A stretch of 64,000 bases of DNA from Planctobacterium sp965279005. Its GTDB lineage: Bacteria; Pseudomonadota; Gammaproteobacteria; Enterobacterales; Alteromonadaceae. Below, piece after piece: positions 26,201 through 37,300 of the stretch (its first letter is position 1; each line of letters begins with the position of its first letter). The stretch is from contig CBDIHK010000024.1 in assembly GCA_965279005.1 (NCBI GenBank), forward strand, positions 205,284 to 269,283. The letters are read 5' to 3'. A model generated the notes under the pieces. That model was not told the origin of the DNA and ran no database searches. It worked only from the letters and a program-made list of their open reading frames with translations. The position numbers and the translations under genes were made by a program.

Positions 26201-27841
26201 TTGATTGAAATCCCTCCAATGAAACCAGTGCAAGAATTCAATGCACTGATCATTGATGAAGAGTCATTGGTACATGACCTAATCCATTCATGCCTAATTG
26301 AGCAAGGTATTGGACTGGTTAACTCTGCCCAAAACGCCTATTTTGCCCTGCGTCGCTGCGAAGAAGTGACCTTTGATATCTTTTTCATTGCCTTTAATGT
26401 GGCCAGTGACAAAGATGGCTTCCACCTTTTAGAAGAACTTAAATTCAAAGGCCACATCACCAACCAAACTACCGTTATCTTTTTAAGCGGTGATACCGAT
26501 CCGGCGTTGGTACACTGTGTAGTGGAAATGCAACCTAATGACTTTTGGGTGAAGCCATTGGATCGCAAAAAAGTAGCAAGCCGGCTTAACCATATTTTTT
26601 CCATTAAAAGAACCTTGCACAAGCTGCACTATTGCGCGGATACCGAGCAATACAGCACCGCGGTGTATCTGTGTGAACAGCACGTAAAACGCAAAGGACT
26701 TGCCCACTACTTCCCAAACATTAACCGCCTCAAAGGCGAATGCTTACTCAAACTGTTTGAGTTTGAAGACGCAGAGGTGTTTTTTAGGAAACTATTGCTG
26801 GAATCCAACTACGGCTGGATAAGTATTGGCTTACTTCGGGCTATGCTGGCACAAGGTAAATACGAAGAATGTGAAGACATGATCATGGCATTAAAGGAAC
26901 GGGACGACACCCGGTTCCTGGTGTATGACACCCTGGCACAATATTACATAGACCAAGAGGATTACAAGCGGGCATACGAAGAGATAAAAACAGCGACTAC
27001 ACTGGCACCGCGGAATATTGATCGCAACCGCAAGTATTTTGATTTAGCCCGCCTCAACCACGACCGCATGGGGCAGTTTATCGCAGCGCAAAATGTGGCC
27101 AAGTACGCGCGCAACTCAATCCATGATTCACCTGAGCTAAAACTCAACGTTATTCGGGCGGCCATCGACTTGGCTACGTCATTGACTGATGTGGAAGCGG
27201 CGCCTGTATTGCGTGTAGCCCAGAAAATAATAACACGGTTGCAAGCCGAGTACGGTAAGCAGCTTGCAACTGAATTATCGGTAGTGGAAGTACGCATGTT
27301 GGCGGTGCAGCATTTAAAACGCGATGCCGACAAAATCCTAAAAGATCGTGTTTCTTTGGAGCCGGGATCATCTGTTGAAGAAACCTTGGACAAGGTTAAA
27401 GCGTTCCATGAATTAGGCCATAGGGAAGACGCCATCAAACTATTAGATCAGGTGCGCAAACAAATCGGTGGTGATACCTGGTCTTCTAGGGTCGTGTCAG
27501 AATACGTAGCACAAGAACAAATAGAACGCAAAGATATCCATTTTACTGCCAAAGAATTGGGAGAAATGGCACAAACCCACTTTAAGGAAAAACGCATAAA
27601 ACCCGCCTACCAAAACCTCAGCCAGGCATTCCAATTATCACCTTCCAACAGCCAGTTAGCCATGAGTTTGTTGCGCTTAATGTCCATCATGGTGGATAAA
27701 GAGCAGGAAAAGCTTGATGACCACCAAAACGATTTAGCCAAAGACTGTATTGATATCTTGCGGCACTCAGAACTTGAGGCAGATTCAAGGGCCAAGTTTG
27801 AACGCTATGCCCGCTTGGTTGGCCACTCAGTTGATGAATAA
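26201..27841 (+). CDS. Pseudo-receiver/TPR response-regulator-like protein
   Basis: A 546-residue cytoplasmic protein. The first 130 residues form a CheY-like receiver: NALIIDEE supplies the acidic pocket, FLSGD the switch region and WVKPLD the conserved lysine. The phosphoacceptor strand reads FDIFFIAFNVASDKDGF, with alanine where aspartate is expected, so phosphorylation is unlikely. The remainder is helical TPR-like repeats (for example DTLAQYYIDQEDYKRAYEEIKTATTLAP). The start may be this TTG, which has AAGGAA upstream, or the ATG at 26219. The STAS-like gene lies 73 bp downstream. A gap of 224 bp precedes it without a clear promoter. Confidence 0.8.
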   Translation: MIEIPPMKPVQEFNALIIDEESLVHDLIHSCLIEQGIGLVNSAQNAYFALRRCEEVTFDIFFIAFNVASDKDGFHLLEELKFKGHITNQTTVIFLSGDTDPALVHCVVEMQPNDFWVKPLDRKKVASRLNHIFSIKRTLHKLHYCADTEQYSTAVYLCEQHVKRKGLAHYFPNINRLKGECLLKLFEFEDAEVFFRKLLLESNYGWISIGLLRAMLAQGKYEECEDMIMALKERDDTRFLVYDTLAQYYIDQEDYKRAYEEIKTATTLAPRNIDRNRKYFDLARLNHDRMGQFIAAQNVAKYARNSIHDSPELKLNVIRAAIDLATSLTDVEAAPVLRVAQKIITRLQAEYGKQLATELSVVEVRMLAVQHLKRDADKILKDRVSLEPGSSVEETLDKVKAFHELGHREDAIKLLDQVRKQIGGDTWSSRVVSEYVAQEQIERKDIHFTAKELGEMAQTHFKEKRIKPAYQNLSQAFQLSPSNSQLAMSLLRLMSIMVDKEQEKLDDHQNDLAKDCIDILRHSELEADSRAKFERYARLVGHSVDE

Positions 27842-27914
27842 AGCCCAGCGGAAATGTAAAATGCTGCATTTATTAGTTGTCAGGGAACAGTGTAAAATTG
27901 GGTTGTAAGGCGAT

Positions 27915-28295
27915 ATGGCACTAGGCAAAGCCACTTATTCAGTGAAACTTCAAGGCAACATAATCCAAACCAAGTTATGCGGTAGCTTTAGTGTTTCAAT
28001 AACAAAACAATATTGTGATGAGGTTCGGCGCCTAATAGAGCAATTTGACGGTGAACCTTTTGCCATGCTGGTGGATGACTTGCAGCTAGACGGCGGCACA
28101 CCAGCGGCCTACGAAATCCTTGACCAGCACAATGCCTGGGTTAACCAGCAAAATATCATCGCAAAAGCATTGATCGTTGATAATGCCGTAAAAAAAGGCA
28201 TTATCCTGCAGCGCTTGCCCAACTTGCGCAAACAAAACATTGCGTTTTTCCAGGATCCTGGCGCAGGGTTGGCCTGGCTAGAAACCCAAATTTGA
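27915..28295 (+). CDS. Small STAS/SpoIIAA-like domain protein
   Basis: A 126-residue soluble protein with alternating strands and helices (YSVKLQGNIIQTKLCGSFSVSITKQYCDEVRRLIEQF; FAMLVDDLQLDGGTPAAYEIL; AKALIVDNAVKKGII). This pattern resembles the SpoIIAA-like/STAS fold, but no phosphoacceptor serine is evident. It follows the pseudo-receiver gene and may act with it; function unknown. A copy of the dispersed element begins 16 bp after its stop. Confidence 0.6.
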   Translation: MALGKATYSVKLQGNIIQTKLCGSFSVSITKQYCDEVRRLIEQFDGEPFAMLVDDLQLDGGTPAAYEILDQHNAWVNQQNIIAKALIVDNAVKKGIILQRLPNLRKQNIAFFQDPGAGLAWLETQI

Positions 28296-28310
28296 TATTG
28301 CTATCGGCTT

Positions 28311-28960
28311 ATACCGATTCCATTAAGTATTTGCTCACCCAGTGGGAATTGAAAAGGGTTTATTCGCTACGTCCTGTAGCTCACCTGCTTCGCAGGCCCG
28401 CTAAAGCGGTTCTAAGCCGTTCCAACGGCTTTTGGTAGACAAGGCAAATGTTCAAAGGTCTATCCCTACAGGGATGTAGGAGATTAGAGCAACGCAGGAC
28501 GCAGTTGCCGAGTGGGTCTAAATCGAGAACATTTAACGCTGTAAAAACCCTTTTCAAACCCATCGAAGACGCGCCTCAGGAACACAATTTATGAAATGCG
28601 TCCCTGCATTTCACCGCTGCGCGGCTGGCTAAAGCCATTCAAAAGTTTTCCCGAAACTTTTGTATGAAGTCCCTCCCTGGACTTCACCGCTGCGCGGCCA
28701 GCTGGCGCTGTTCAAAATTTATCCCGTAAATTTTGTCTTCGTTGCCAACAGGGATGTTGGTAAGGGGCGAGAGCAAGATGCGGTGAGCTTTGCACGAAGC
28801 TCGATAATTTCTTCTGGAAAGAAATTAAACGGCGAAGCCGGCCTGAAAGGCGGAGGGCAGGATGCCCGGAGTAAAGCCGCCAGTATTACTTCATTCGTGC
28901 GCCTTGAACTTGAGTCCCTGAGGCAGCGCTGGGTGAGCAAATACTTAATGGAATCGGTAT
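28311..28960. repeat. Dispersed palindromic element, copy 2 (650 bp, expanded)
   Basis: The longest copy, inverted relative to copy 1. Both ends are exact reverse complements (ATACCGATTCCATTAAGTAT then TTGCTCACCCAG). It shares the copy 1 backbone but carries extra hairpin modules, such as AAAAGTTTTCCCGAAACTTTT and CAAAATTTATCCCGTAAATTTTG, and CACCGCTGCGCGGC-type stems. No coding potential is convincing. Its last base is also the last base of the following chemoreceptor stop codon (TAA on the minus strand). Confidence 0.9.
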
Positions 28961-30645
28961 TAGACCTTAAATTGAGTCAGCATTTCAGCCAATGAGTGGC
29001 TGGATTGTTTCAATGCTAAGCTTTCCCGAGCCACCTCCTGGGCTTTTTCGTAAATGCCGGAAGTCGACTCCTTGATCGCCACTACCTTGCTGCTAATGTC
29101 CTGGGATACTGCGCTTTGTTGTTCACTGGCTACTGCCACTTGGTTATTGCGCATTCTAATCCCCGTGACTTTGTCGGTTATGTCGGCAAAAACCTCCACG
29201 GTATTGTCCGCTTCATGGGAAACATTTTGCGCGTCTTTTTGACTGTTTTGCATCCTTGTGACGGCCTCTACCGATGAGGATTTCAATTGTTCGATAATGC
29301 TGTTTATTTGTGTCGTACTCTCTTGGGTACGTGTTGCCAAATTCCTGACTTCTTCAGCGACGACGGCAAAGCCCCGGCCTTGTTCGCCAGCCCTGGCTGC
29401 TTCAATTGCTGCGTTGAGTGCCAATAAATTAGTCTGATCTGCAATATCTGCTATGACGCTTAATATGGTGTCTATTTCCCTTGCGTGTTCCTCCACTGAT
29501 TGCACTACGGTCGCTGCTGCCGTGATCTCGTCCACAAGCTGTTTGATAGTATTGATACTGGTATTGACTTTTGCTTGGCCTTCACTTGCAACACTTTCAG
29601 CACTTTGGGATGACTCCAGGGTATCAGCTGAGGCCGATGCCACTGACGTGACAGCCTCAAGCATCTGCTCAATGGCAACGCTAACCAACTCGGTTTCTTG
29701 TTTCTCTTTTTCTAGGGCTTGGGTTGTGGCATCACTGGCATGTTGAAGCTTATCTGACGCAGTTAACAGGGAGCTTGCTTCCATATTCACCTGCGCCAAT
29801 GCTTTTTTCATTTTTGCAACCATATCGTTTATGGATCGGGACAGTTCACCAAATTCATCTTTTGTAAGCCGGGTTATAGATTGGGTAAAATTGCCAGTTG
29901 CCAATTCCTTAACGACTTCTGAAATACTGTCTAGCGGACGGGTAAGCAACAGGTATATGTAAAACATACTGGCAATTACAAATATCGCCGCCAATATCAT
30001 GCCAATTTCCAGAAATATTGCACTGCTGGAATGCGCTTCAGAGGCATGCCGGGTCATGGCAATAGCACGGTTGTTATTACTTATATTATCCGCATTGTTG
30101 CGGATCATTTGATTAAAAGCCGATGACATAGTGTCATTCAAATTAGATAAGCTAGCCGTATTTAGTGTTATTTGATCCGCGGAGGAGGAAGTGCCTTGCA
30201 TGGTTTGCTGCAAGGTTGTAACCAGTTCCCTTTGTATTTCGGTTTGTATGTCTGACAGTTCATCTATAGCGTCTTCTGTCTCAAACAAAACCTCACTGTC
30301 TGGTGGCAGTGACTCTGTAATAGTGAGTAATACATCTTCTAAATCAGCGAGGCGACCCGCCATTGCCAGGGTTTTTCGCTCTAGTATCTGTAGCTTACTG
30401 ACGTTGGTTTCTAGTGGTGCGACGGCGGAGTTTATGTCAGATGTTACGCCGGCCATGTCTTGCTTCAGGGTATTCATTGTTGCTTCGGCATTTCCCGAAG
30501 AAGAAACCGCAGACTCTGTCAACCGGGTGGCCTCGTCCAGCTGGTTTTTTACATTGGATGTCGCATAGAACACGTAAAGTGTTTGAATTAAAAGAAAAGC
30601 AACTAGCCCACATCCAATTGCGATGAGTTTAGTTTTGACTCTCAC
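28960..30645 (-). CDS. Methyl-accepting chemotaxis protein
   Basis: A 561-residue chemoreceptor with a first span at residues 8-28, a helical periplasmic domain of about 180 residues (four-helix-bundle style, rich in Ser/Thr/Asn), a second span near 212-234, HAMP (LTRPLDSISEVVKELATGNFTQSI) and the signalling domain with tip EAARAGEQGRGFAVVAEEVR near residue 420. It starts at GTG behind an unusually strong AAGGAGGT ribosome site (6 nt spacing). It lacks a C-terminal pentapeptide and ends LTQFKV, very like the other receptor (VHQFKV). No Che genes are near. Ligand unknown. Confidence 0.93.
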   Translation of the reverse strand: MRVKTKLIAIGCGLVAFLLIQTLYVFYATSNVKNQLDEATRLTESAVSSSGNAEATMNTLKQDMAGVTSDINSAVAPLETNVSKLQILERKTLAMAGRLADLEDVLLTITESLPPDSEVLFETEDAIDELSDIQTEIQRELVTTLQQTMQGTSSSADQITLNTASLSNLNDTMSSAFNQMIRNNADNISNNNRAIAMTRHASEAHSSSAIFLEIGMILAAIFVIASMFYIYLLLTRPLDSISEVVKELATGNFTQSITRLTKDEFGELSRSINDMVAKMKKALAQVNMEASSLLTASDKLQHASDATTQALEKEKQETELVSVAIEQMLEAVTSVASASADTLESSQSAESVASEGQAKVNTSINTIKQLVDEITAAATVVQSVEEHAREIDTILSVIADIADQTNLLALNAAIEAARAGEQGRGFAVVAEEVRNLATRTQESTTQINSIIEQLKSSSVEAVTRMQNSQKDAQNVSHEADNTVEVFADITDKVTGIRMRNNQVAVASEQQSAVSQDISSKVVAIKESTSGIYEKAQEVARESLALKQSSHSLAEMLTQFKV

Positions 30646-31232
30646 TTTGATACCTCCTTCGCCCTAAAACCGTTACCTTTTTTCCCGACAACTCAATTAC
30701 CATTAGGCAACACTCATAAAATTATCCGAATGTGCGGTATTAAGTTGATATAAGATCAGGAAATATCAGTTTAGAAGGGATTGTCGGCATCCGCTTAACT
30801 TCTCAGTCAAAAAAACTAAAAAAATAATTGTTGCGGTAATTTTAAAATCCGGATTGAAAAAATATAACCTCAGAAAACTATTTATTAGGGAAAAAGCCTT
30901 CTTGGTAAAATATAAAATCGCAAACTCAAAATATTTAAACCACTTTTGAATATAACTAACTTGCTAGTCGGTTGTTAAAAAATGGGCGTTTAAAAGGATC
31001 CACTTTTCCTAAAATAAGCAAAGGAAAAATTGTTCTACCTTTCGCTAAGTTTTCTGGATGGATTCAATTACTCACGACTTGCAGTTGATTGCGACAATAC
31101 TTAAACCAAGGCAATTGCGACTAAAGTGCTATGCCCAAAGTTGTACAAGCGCCAGAATCCTGACTAACCTTATGCATTACATAGCTTTATTGGCGCACAT
31201 TTGATTTGATACATAAGAAAATAGGGAAAATC
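30646..31232. other. AT-rich intergenic region, no gene seen
   Basis: About 590 bp between the divergent chemoreceptor and small barrel-protein genes. It is markedly AT-rich with many short A and T runs, and must hold both promoters. I see no hairpin with a T-run, no conserved RNA and no plausible small gene. Confidence 0.5.
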
Positions 31233-31694
31233 ATGAAACAACCGGTACAAGTTACATTAGGCATGTTAGCGCTTTTGTTTTCGCTGCAAGCGCTAGCTGG
31301 CGATGCCAAACACTATCCTGGTGTGTTTGTGGGAATGACAAATGTTGATGGTGAGACTGACTTAACCCTCGGTGTTGAATACGAGTACAAGTTAAGTAAA
31401 ACCATTGGTTTTGGCGGCGTTGTAGAACGCACCCCCGACGGCCACGGCGGAGATGGTGTTGATATTTGGGTGGCCTCCTTATTTTATCACCCAAGTAAAG
31501 AATATCGCTTTGGCATTGGCTATGGTGAAGAACGCATTGGTGGCACAAAGGTCAAATACAAAGACGTAGTGCGTCTGAGTGCAGTTTACGAATACCACAT
31601 GGAGTCCGTCACCATTGCCCCCACTTTGGCGGTAGATTTTATTGATGGCGAAGAAGCCTACGTAATTGGAGCTGCTTTTTTGTTTCCGTTTTAA
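31233..31694 (+). CDS. Small outer-membrane beta-barrel-like protein
   Basis: A 153-residue exported protein: signal peptide MKQPVQVTLGMLALLFSLQALAG, then about eight short amphipathic strands (YPGVFVGMTNV; DLTLGVEYEYKL; IGFGGVVERT; VDIWVASLFYHP; YRFGIGYGEERIG; RLSAVYEYHM; TIAPTLAVDFI; YVIGAAFLFPF) and a terminal phenylalanine. This fits a small eight-stranded barrel. The ATG at 31233 has an AGGG ribosome site; a TTG 27 bp upstream is in frame but unlikely. Family not recognised. Confidence 0.7.
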   Translation: MKQPVQVTLGMLALLFSLQALAGDAKHYPGVFVGMTNVDGETDLTLGVEYEYKLSKTIGFGGVVERTPDGHGGDGVDIWVASLFYHPSKEYRFGIGYGEERIGGTKVKYKDVVRLSAVYEYHMESVTIAPTLAVDFIDGEEAYVIGAAFLFPF

Positions 31695-32036
31695 GCTGGC
31701 CGCTTACATTTAGCTTGCCTTGAGCTATCGGCAAATCAAATGCGGGTAGTCGCCCGCCCACCAGTTGTTTGCAAAACCTTGCCAGAGAACTGCTATGCAT
31801 GGGCTTGTAATACTTCTAAAGGCGCCTCATTAACAACTCCTCAAGTTTAAAAAATCAATAACAAGGCCAACATCGACCCGCAATAAGGGGGAAGTAATTC
31901 CACAAAAAGAATTAGACTAAAGTTGTAACCGTATGTAAACTTGGACTCGAATTGGACTCATTCACACAAAAGCCAGGAAGGCGTTACCCCCAAATAAACC
32001 CTTTCCTGCTGCTTTAAAGTACAAGAGTAGTGTTTT
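31695..32036. other. Intergenic region upstream of the Ig-repeat/Rhs operon
   Basis: 342 bp without a gene. It contains a short GC hairpin (GCGGGTAGTCGCCCGC, 31742-31757) suited to ending the upstream transcript, though without a T-run. A CAGGAAGG/CCTTTCCTG pair near 31974-32010 lies in the leader of the downstream operon. It does not match the c-di-GMP-I riboswitch pattern as I know it. Confidence 0.4.
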
Positions 32037-34358
32037 ATGGCAAAGCGATTTTGGACCGGCGCACTCGCGCTATTGTTAGTGTTTTCTTCAACGGTTTCTG
32101 CAACCACCTATGTCCCGATTAGGGTTGGCAGCATCACCGTCATTATCCCCATAGATGATCCACCGGTGGCCGTGCCAGATAGTTTTACCGTGGTTGAGGA
32201 TACGCCAACGGTTTTAAACGTGCTGGCCAATGATAGTGACGAGAACATGTCCACGGTCCGGGTGTCGATAGTCAACAACCCTTCCCACGGTGTGCTTGAA
32301 TTGTCACCGGATGCGCGCAGTATTACCTATACGCCATATGAAAACTCGACGGCTCCAGATGCTTTTGTTTACCGGCTAGTTGACGAAAACGATGCGGCCT
32401 CCAACGACGTGGCGGTGCTCATTGATATCCAGGCTGTAGACGACGTGCCGGTATTTAGTAGCCGGCGTACAGAGACAGGTAGCAGTTACGACGCGGTGTT
32501 CGAGTATGGCACACCGAGGGTGGATCTAAGCCCTTTGCTCAGCTTAACCGACGTCGATGATAACCTGGATAATATCCATGACTATAGCTTGGCGCCCGCC
32601 GGGGCTGGTAGCTTGGTAAAAACAACGGCAACCGACCTGCGCTGGGATATTAGCGATGGTTTCGAAGGCCCTGCCCACATCCATGTTTCTGTCATCAGTG
32701 GCGGCACTGAATATTGGTATGAATTTGTCTATCTCGTGCAAAGCAGGCCAAATACACGCCCTGACATTTGGGGACCAGGTGTCCTTACCGTGCGCGAAGG
32801 CGATAACTTTACCCACTACTTTTCTGTTTATGACGCAGAAGGAGATGACTTGGATTATAGCCTGCAAAATAATCCCTCTTGGGGGAACTACAAGATTGGC
32901 TATTCCAAAGCGGGAACCAACCCTTTCATTAATAGCATCGGCCATAAGCCAGGCACATATTCGCTGCAATATAGGGTGAGTGATGGCCGTCTGGTAAAGT
33001 TCCATCCATTCACCTTGGTAGTATTGCCTGCAAGTGAGAATGCACCGCCCTACTTCAAGCGTTCCCCCCAGACCTATGTGCAACAGGGTAGCCAATATAC
33101 CTACAACCCTGAAATCCTTGATTGGGATGGCGATGCTATTACACTCGCCGTCAACAACCTGCCCAGTTGGCTGAACTTCAATAGTACAACTGGTGCATTG
33201 ACCGGGTTTGCCGCGACAGAAGGGACTTTTAGTAACATTTCGATAACTGCGACTGCCGCTGGGCAGACAACTACAATAGGGCCATTTGACCTGACCGTGG
33301 TGGGCAATCCTGTCTACCAGAACAATAATGCGCCAATCGCCATGGACGACAGTATTAATGTAATCGAATCTGATACCGTCACCATTGACGTATTGCGCAA
33401 TGATTCGGATCCAGACGGTGACCCGATTACCATCTCTGGTGCGACGGTTAACCAGGGTAACGTGCAAATCACCAATGGGGGCACCCAGCTGACCTATACA
33501 GCCCCTGCCGATGCGACTGATACTTTGAACCTTACCTATTCAATTGGTGACGGCAAAGGCGGCCAGGCGAGTGCCAATGTGCATTTTAGATTGGAGAAAC
33601 GTCCGCTGCCCAAACCACCTAGACCCACAGGGCTAAATGTTTCGGTTCCAGGAACGGCACCCAGCAATCAAATTACAGTTTTATCGGGCACCAAGGTACT
33701 GTTGGAGTGGACAAATCCCGATTTATCATCATTTAGTGGCTCCAACCTCATACCCGTAGTGCATTACCCGGATGATGGCCTAATTGCCGCGGAGGGACAA
33801 ATTCTCGCGCGCAATAGTGGTACGCAGCTGGGTGCCCAAAGTAACGACGTGGCAGAGCAATTGGGGGTGACTTATGTTTATCCCGGCCACCACCGTGCAG
33901 CCATCAAGCTTTGCTACAAAACAAGCTTCCCTCCGACGGACGCCCTGTGTGGGGATCCAAGTAACTATGTCGACATCCATGTCACTAGCCTCAGTGTTAC
34001 GGGGCTGGCCGCCTCGCCCACCGATGTCCGGTTAGGCAGGCAAGTGACATTATCCTGGAATGCCCATAACTCGAGTGTTATCTACTACCTGGTTGAAGAG
34101 GCAAAACCCAACCCAGATGGCAGCGCTGGCAGTGTTTGGGAACCGTTAATAGACTCCACCAGTGACAGCCAGGCAAGCACTACACCCAGCACCCTGGGTA
34201 CCCATAAATACAGGGTCACCGCCTGCATTGCCAGCACCATGTGCGGCGAGCCTGCGGAGGTCAGCATCACCGTGAACAACAAGCGGGTGGTGTTTATCCA
34301 CACGGATTTACTTGGTTCCCCAGCAGCTGAGACCAATGAAAATGGAGAAGTACAATAA
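32037..34358 (+). CDS. Secreted cadherin/Ig-like repeat protein ending in an Rhs-type motif
   Basis: A 773-residue exported protein (signal MAKRFWTGALALLLVFSSTVSA). Two VCBS/cadherin-like modules (DSFTVVEDTPTVLNVLANDSD near 45; DSINVIESDTVTIDVLRNDSD near 440) flank putative-Ig modules such as DWDGDAITLAVNNLPSWLNF. Fibronectin-like modules follow. The last 20 residues read VVFIHTDLLGSPAAETNENG, which is the HTDxLGSP motif that normally begins an Rhs repeat core, yet the frame stops at once. Its TAA overlaps the ATG of the next gene by one base (TAATG), so translation is coupled. Likely role: surface or secretion partner of the Rhs toxin. Confidence 0.8.
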   Translation: MAKRFWTGALALLLVFSSTVSATTYVPIRVGSITVIIPIDDPPVAVPDSFTVVEDTPTVLNVLANDSDENMSTVRVSIVNNPSHGVLELSPDARSITYTPYENSTAPDAFVYRLVDENDAASNDVAVLIDIQAVDDVPVFSSRRTETGSSYDAVFEYGTPRVDLSPLLSLTDVDDNLDNIHDYSLAPAGAGSLVKTTATDLRWDISDGFEGPAHIHVSVISGGTEYWYEFVYLVQSRPNTRPDIWGPGVLTVREGDNFTHYFSVYDAEGDDLDYSLQNNPSWGNYKIGYSKAGTNPFINSIGHKPGTYSLQYRVSDGRLVKFHPFTLVVLPASENAPPYFKRSPQTYVQQGSQYTYNPEILDWDGDAITLAVNNLPSWLNFNSTTGALTGFAATEGTFSNISITATAAGQTTTIGPFDLTVVGNPVYQNNNAPIAMDDSINVIESDTVTIDVLRNDSDPDGDPITISGATVNQGNVQITNGGTQLTYTAPADATDTLNLTYSIGDGKGGQASANVHFRLEKRPLPKPPRPTGLNVSVPGTAPSNQITVLSGTKVLLEWTNPDLSSFSGSNLIPVVHYPDDGLIAAEGQILARNSGTQLGAQSNDVAEQLGVTYVYPGHHRAAIKLCYKTSFPPTDALCGDPSNYVDIHVTSLSVTGLAASPTDVRLGRQVTLSWNAHNSSVIYYLVEEAKPNPDGSAGSVWEPLIDSTSDSQASTTPSTLGTHKYRVTACIASTMCGEPAEVSITVNNKRVVFIHTDLLGSPAAETNENGEVQ

Positions 34359-37300
34359 TGAAAAACGGACTAATTAAAACCAGTATTGCCTCCCTTTTAG
34401 TACTTGCTTTTTCGGCAGTGGCATCGGCATCTGATGCTGCAACGCAGGTACTCAACGACTCGGTGTTATCTTTCTCTAATAAGGAGAACCGCACCCCTAA
34501 ATCCGCACAGGGCAACTACCCTGGTGCACCACTGCAGGCAACATCAGATAAAGATGGCCCTGCCGGCATTGAGAACCTAGGTTATGCGATAAGTGTGTTG
34601 CAGCAGCTCCAGGTGGATACCGAGATCACCCCGGAAACCACGGATCTCTTTGGTGAGCAAATAGACATCGGCACAGGTGGCCTGACATTTGTCCAGACTG
34701 ATGTGTCTATACCCGGTAATTCTTCCTTGCCAGTGGCCATCAGCAGGAAATTGTTGGATCCCAAAGACCGATACAATGGCACCCGGGAATTTGGCTTATG
34801 GAGCTTGGATTTACCCCATATCAGTACCTCATTGATACGGGCTCTCAGTGCATACAATGAAAACCCTGATTACAGTGGTTCCTGGGGCCAAAACATTGCC
34901 TGTAGCGGTAGGTTGAAGCCTGGTCCATACTATGGAGACCATACTAATGTTACCTCTTATGAATACTGGAATGGCGACAGTATCTATATTCCCGGCAAGG
35001 GCAATTCCGCCATCAACGGTTTTAATGGCAACTTTGATCGCAAAGCAAAGGAAAACTGGAAGATCGATTGTTTTGACACCGCCAATGGCTACGAAGGTTT
35101 CATCGTTACCACCGATAATGGCACTAAATACACTTTTGGCCAACTAAGGCTCATCCGTGGCATTGAGGTAACCAAACCCTGGCCCACACTTGACTTTCCC
35201 CCTGAGTTTGACCGCCATGGAAAGTGTACCCTCCGTTGTGACCATTACTATATCTATCATGCCTTTATGCTGGTCACCAAGGTGGAAGACCGTTTTGGTA
35301 ACTGGGTAGAGTATGACTATACCGACCACACCACCTCATCCGGCAGCAAAAAACTGCTAACCAGTATTACTGCCAATGATGGCCGGTCCATCAGCCTTAA
35401 CTACAGGGCTAACGATATTATTATTGACAATATCGTCACCAACGGCCGCACCTGGCAATACAACTACAATGAGGGCTATACCGACCCAGAAGTGGATTAC
35501 CTTACCAGTATTACCTTGCCTGATAACCGCAGTTGGGGCTTTAGTGGCTATTCTCCCATGTATGTTACTGAGGGGGTTCCCTCGGATTTTGTTGAAAGTG
35601 CAATAGACCCGGCCGCTTATTGTATGCCGCTGCCGCGTGCCACAACCTTAACTATTACCCATCCCGATGGCTTAAGCGGTACTTTTGAGACATCAAATAC
35701 AGTGCAGGGCAGGACCGAAGTACCTAAAGATCCGCTTGGCACAGTACTGCCTGATGGCACTATTAACACTTACCGGGTTAAACGCTGCTATTCAGCGCTA
35801 TCTATCAGTAGCAAAACCTTGACCCACCCTTCAGGGGAAACCTATACCTGGAACTATGACTATTCAGAAAACCCAGGTTCCTTTGAGGATCAGGGGGATC
35901 CGGATTATGTCTACGATGATAAAGTTCCAATTGCCAACCTCGATTCCTTAGGTTTGCCCGCGGTGACAGTCGCGGTCAATGGTTATGAACTGGCAGATCT
36001 TAAAAGCACTACCATTACCGCGCCCGACAACAGTAAGGCCGTGCATTATTTTGTCAGGCGCTATGACTGGCTGGAAGGTGCCGAAGTGTTTGTGGACTAT
36101 TACGACACCGACGGTAGCACCCTGCTCAAGCGGATTCAAAAAGACTACCAACAGGGACAATCACAGGGGGAGTACTCCTTGCAGTCGGCTTCTAGTGCCA
36201 ACCAGGACGTTAGGCTGACGAGGCAATTGCTGACCCAGCAAATTACTTTCCAAAATGGTAACACCTACACTACCGCCTACAGTGACTTTAACGACTATGA
36301 AGTTGCCAGAAAAACCAGTGAAAGTAACAACCTGCCCGATAGCAGGTCTAAATTTACCAAACAGGGTTTCCGCCACGACACCACAAACTGGGTATTAAAC
36401 CAGCCCACCACTGTGTCCATTAGCGATGAAGATAACGAGACTAAGTACAAGGTGGTATCGGAAACCACCTACCATGATGCAAGCACTTCCGGTGGCGCAT
36501 ATGATGGCCTGAACTTGCCTTATGAAACTAAGCGTTTTGGCACCTGGGTTAGCAGAAACGTTAGTTACCACAGTAATGGCTTGGTGAAAAAGACTGAATT
36601 TAACCAGCTGTTGAAAAAAGCTGATGGCACCGATGGCAGCCAATACCGCTACCGGGATATTGTCTCCTACCACCGGGGGCAGCCCACTGAAATCCAGTAC
36701 CCAGCCCGCTACAGTGATACCGCCGTAGTTAAGCAAAAACAAATGGTTGATGACAATGGCTGGGTTGAAAGGATCACAGATTTAAACAACGTTGTGTTTA
36801 ATTATGGCTATACCGACATGGGGCGCCTGCAATATGTGGAGTCACCGGTAGATACAGTGGCCTGGTTGGATACCTGGTTTGACTGGAGCTATGACCAGGG
36901 GGGCGCGTTGGTCAGGACTATGACCCGCTGTACCCTTAGTGATAATAAAGATAGCTGCACTAGCCCAGCGCTCTCGGTTACAACCACTTATGACGGCCTG
37001 TTGCGGGCGGTACTGACCCGCACTACAGATGAGGCAACCCAAACGCAGCGTTACCTGGCACAAGCTTATAACCCCTGGAACAAGCTAACTTACAAGAGCT
37101 ATCCGGCTAGCACTGAAGCAGCAACTGCGACTGCAGGCTATTATTATAGCTATGACGGCCTGCAACGGCTAAAAACGACTTCCCAGACTGGTGGTGGCAC
37201 CCAAACCACCGAGTACCTGGCGGGCAATAAAATCAAGGTATCAGAGCCGGTTACTGCAAGCCTGTTTAATGAAACTACCACCACCTTCCTGGCTTACGGC

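Noticed and set aside
28660..28995. Plus-strand 111-codon frame inside repeat copy 2
   Set aside because: It lies in hairpin-rich repeat sequence, differs between copies and runs antisense into the chemoreceptor end.
31695..32036. c-di-GMP-I riboswitch before the Ig-repeat/Rhs operon
   Set aside because: Hairpins are present but the conserved GCAAACC/CGCAAAGCC-type core is not found.
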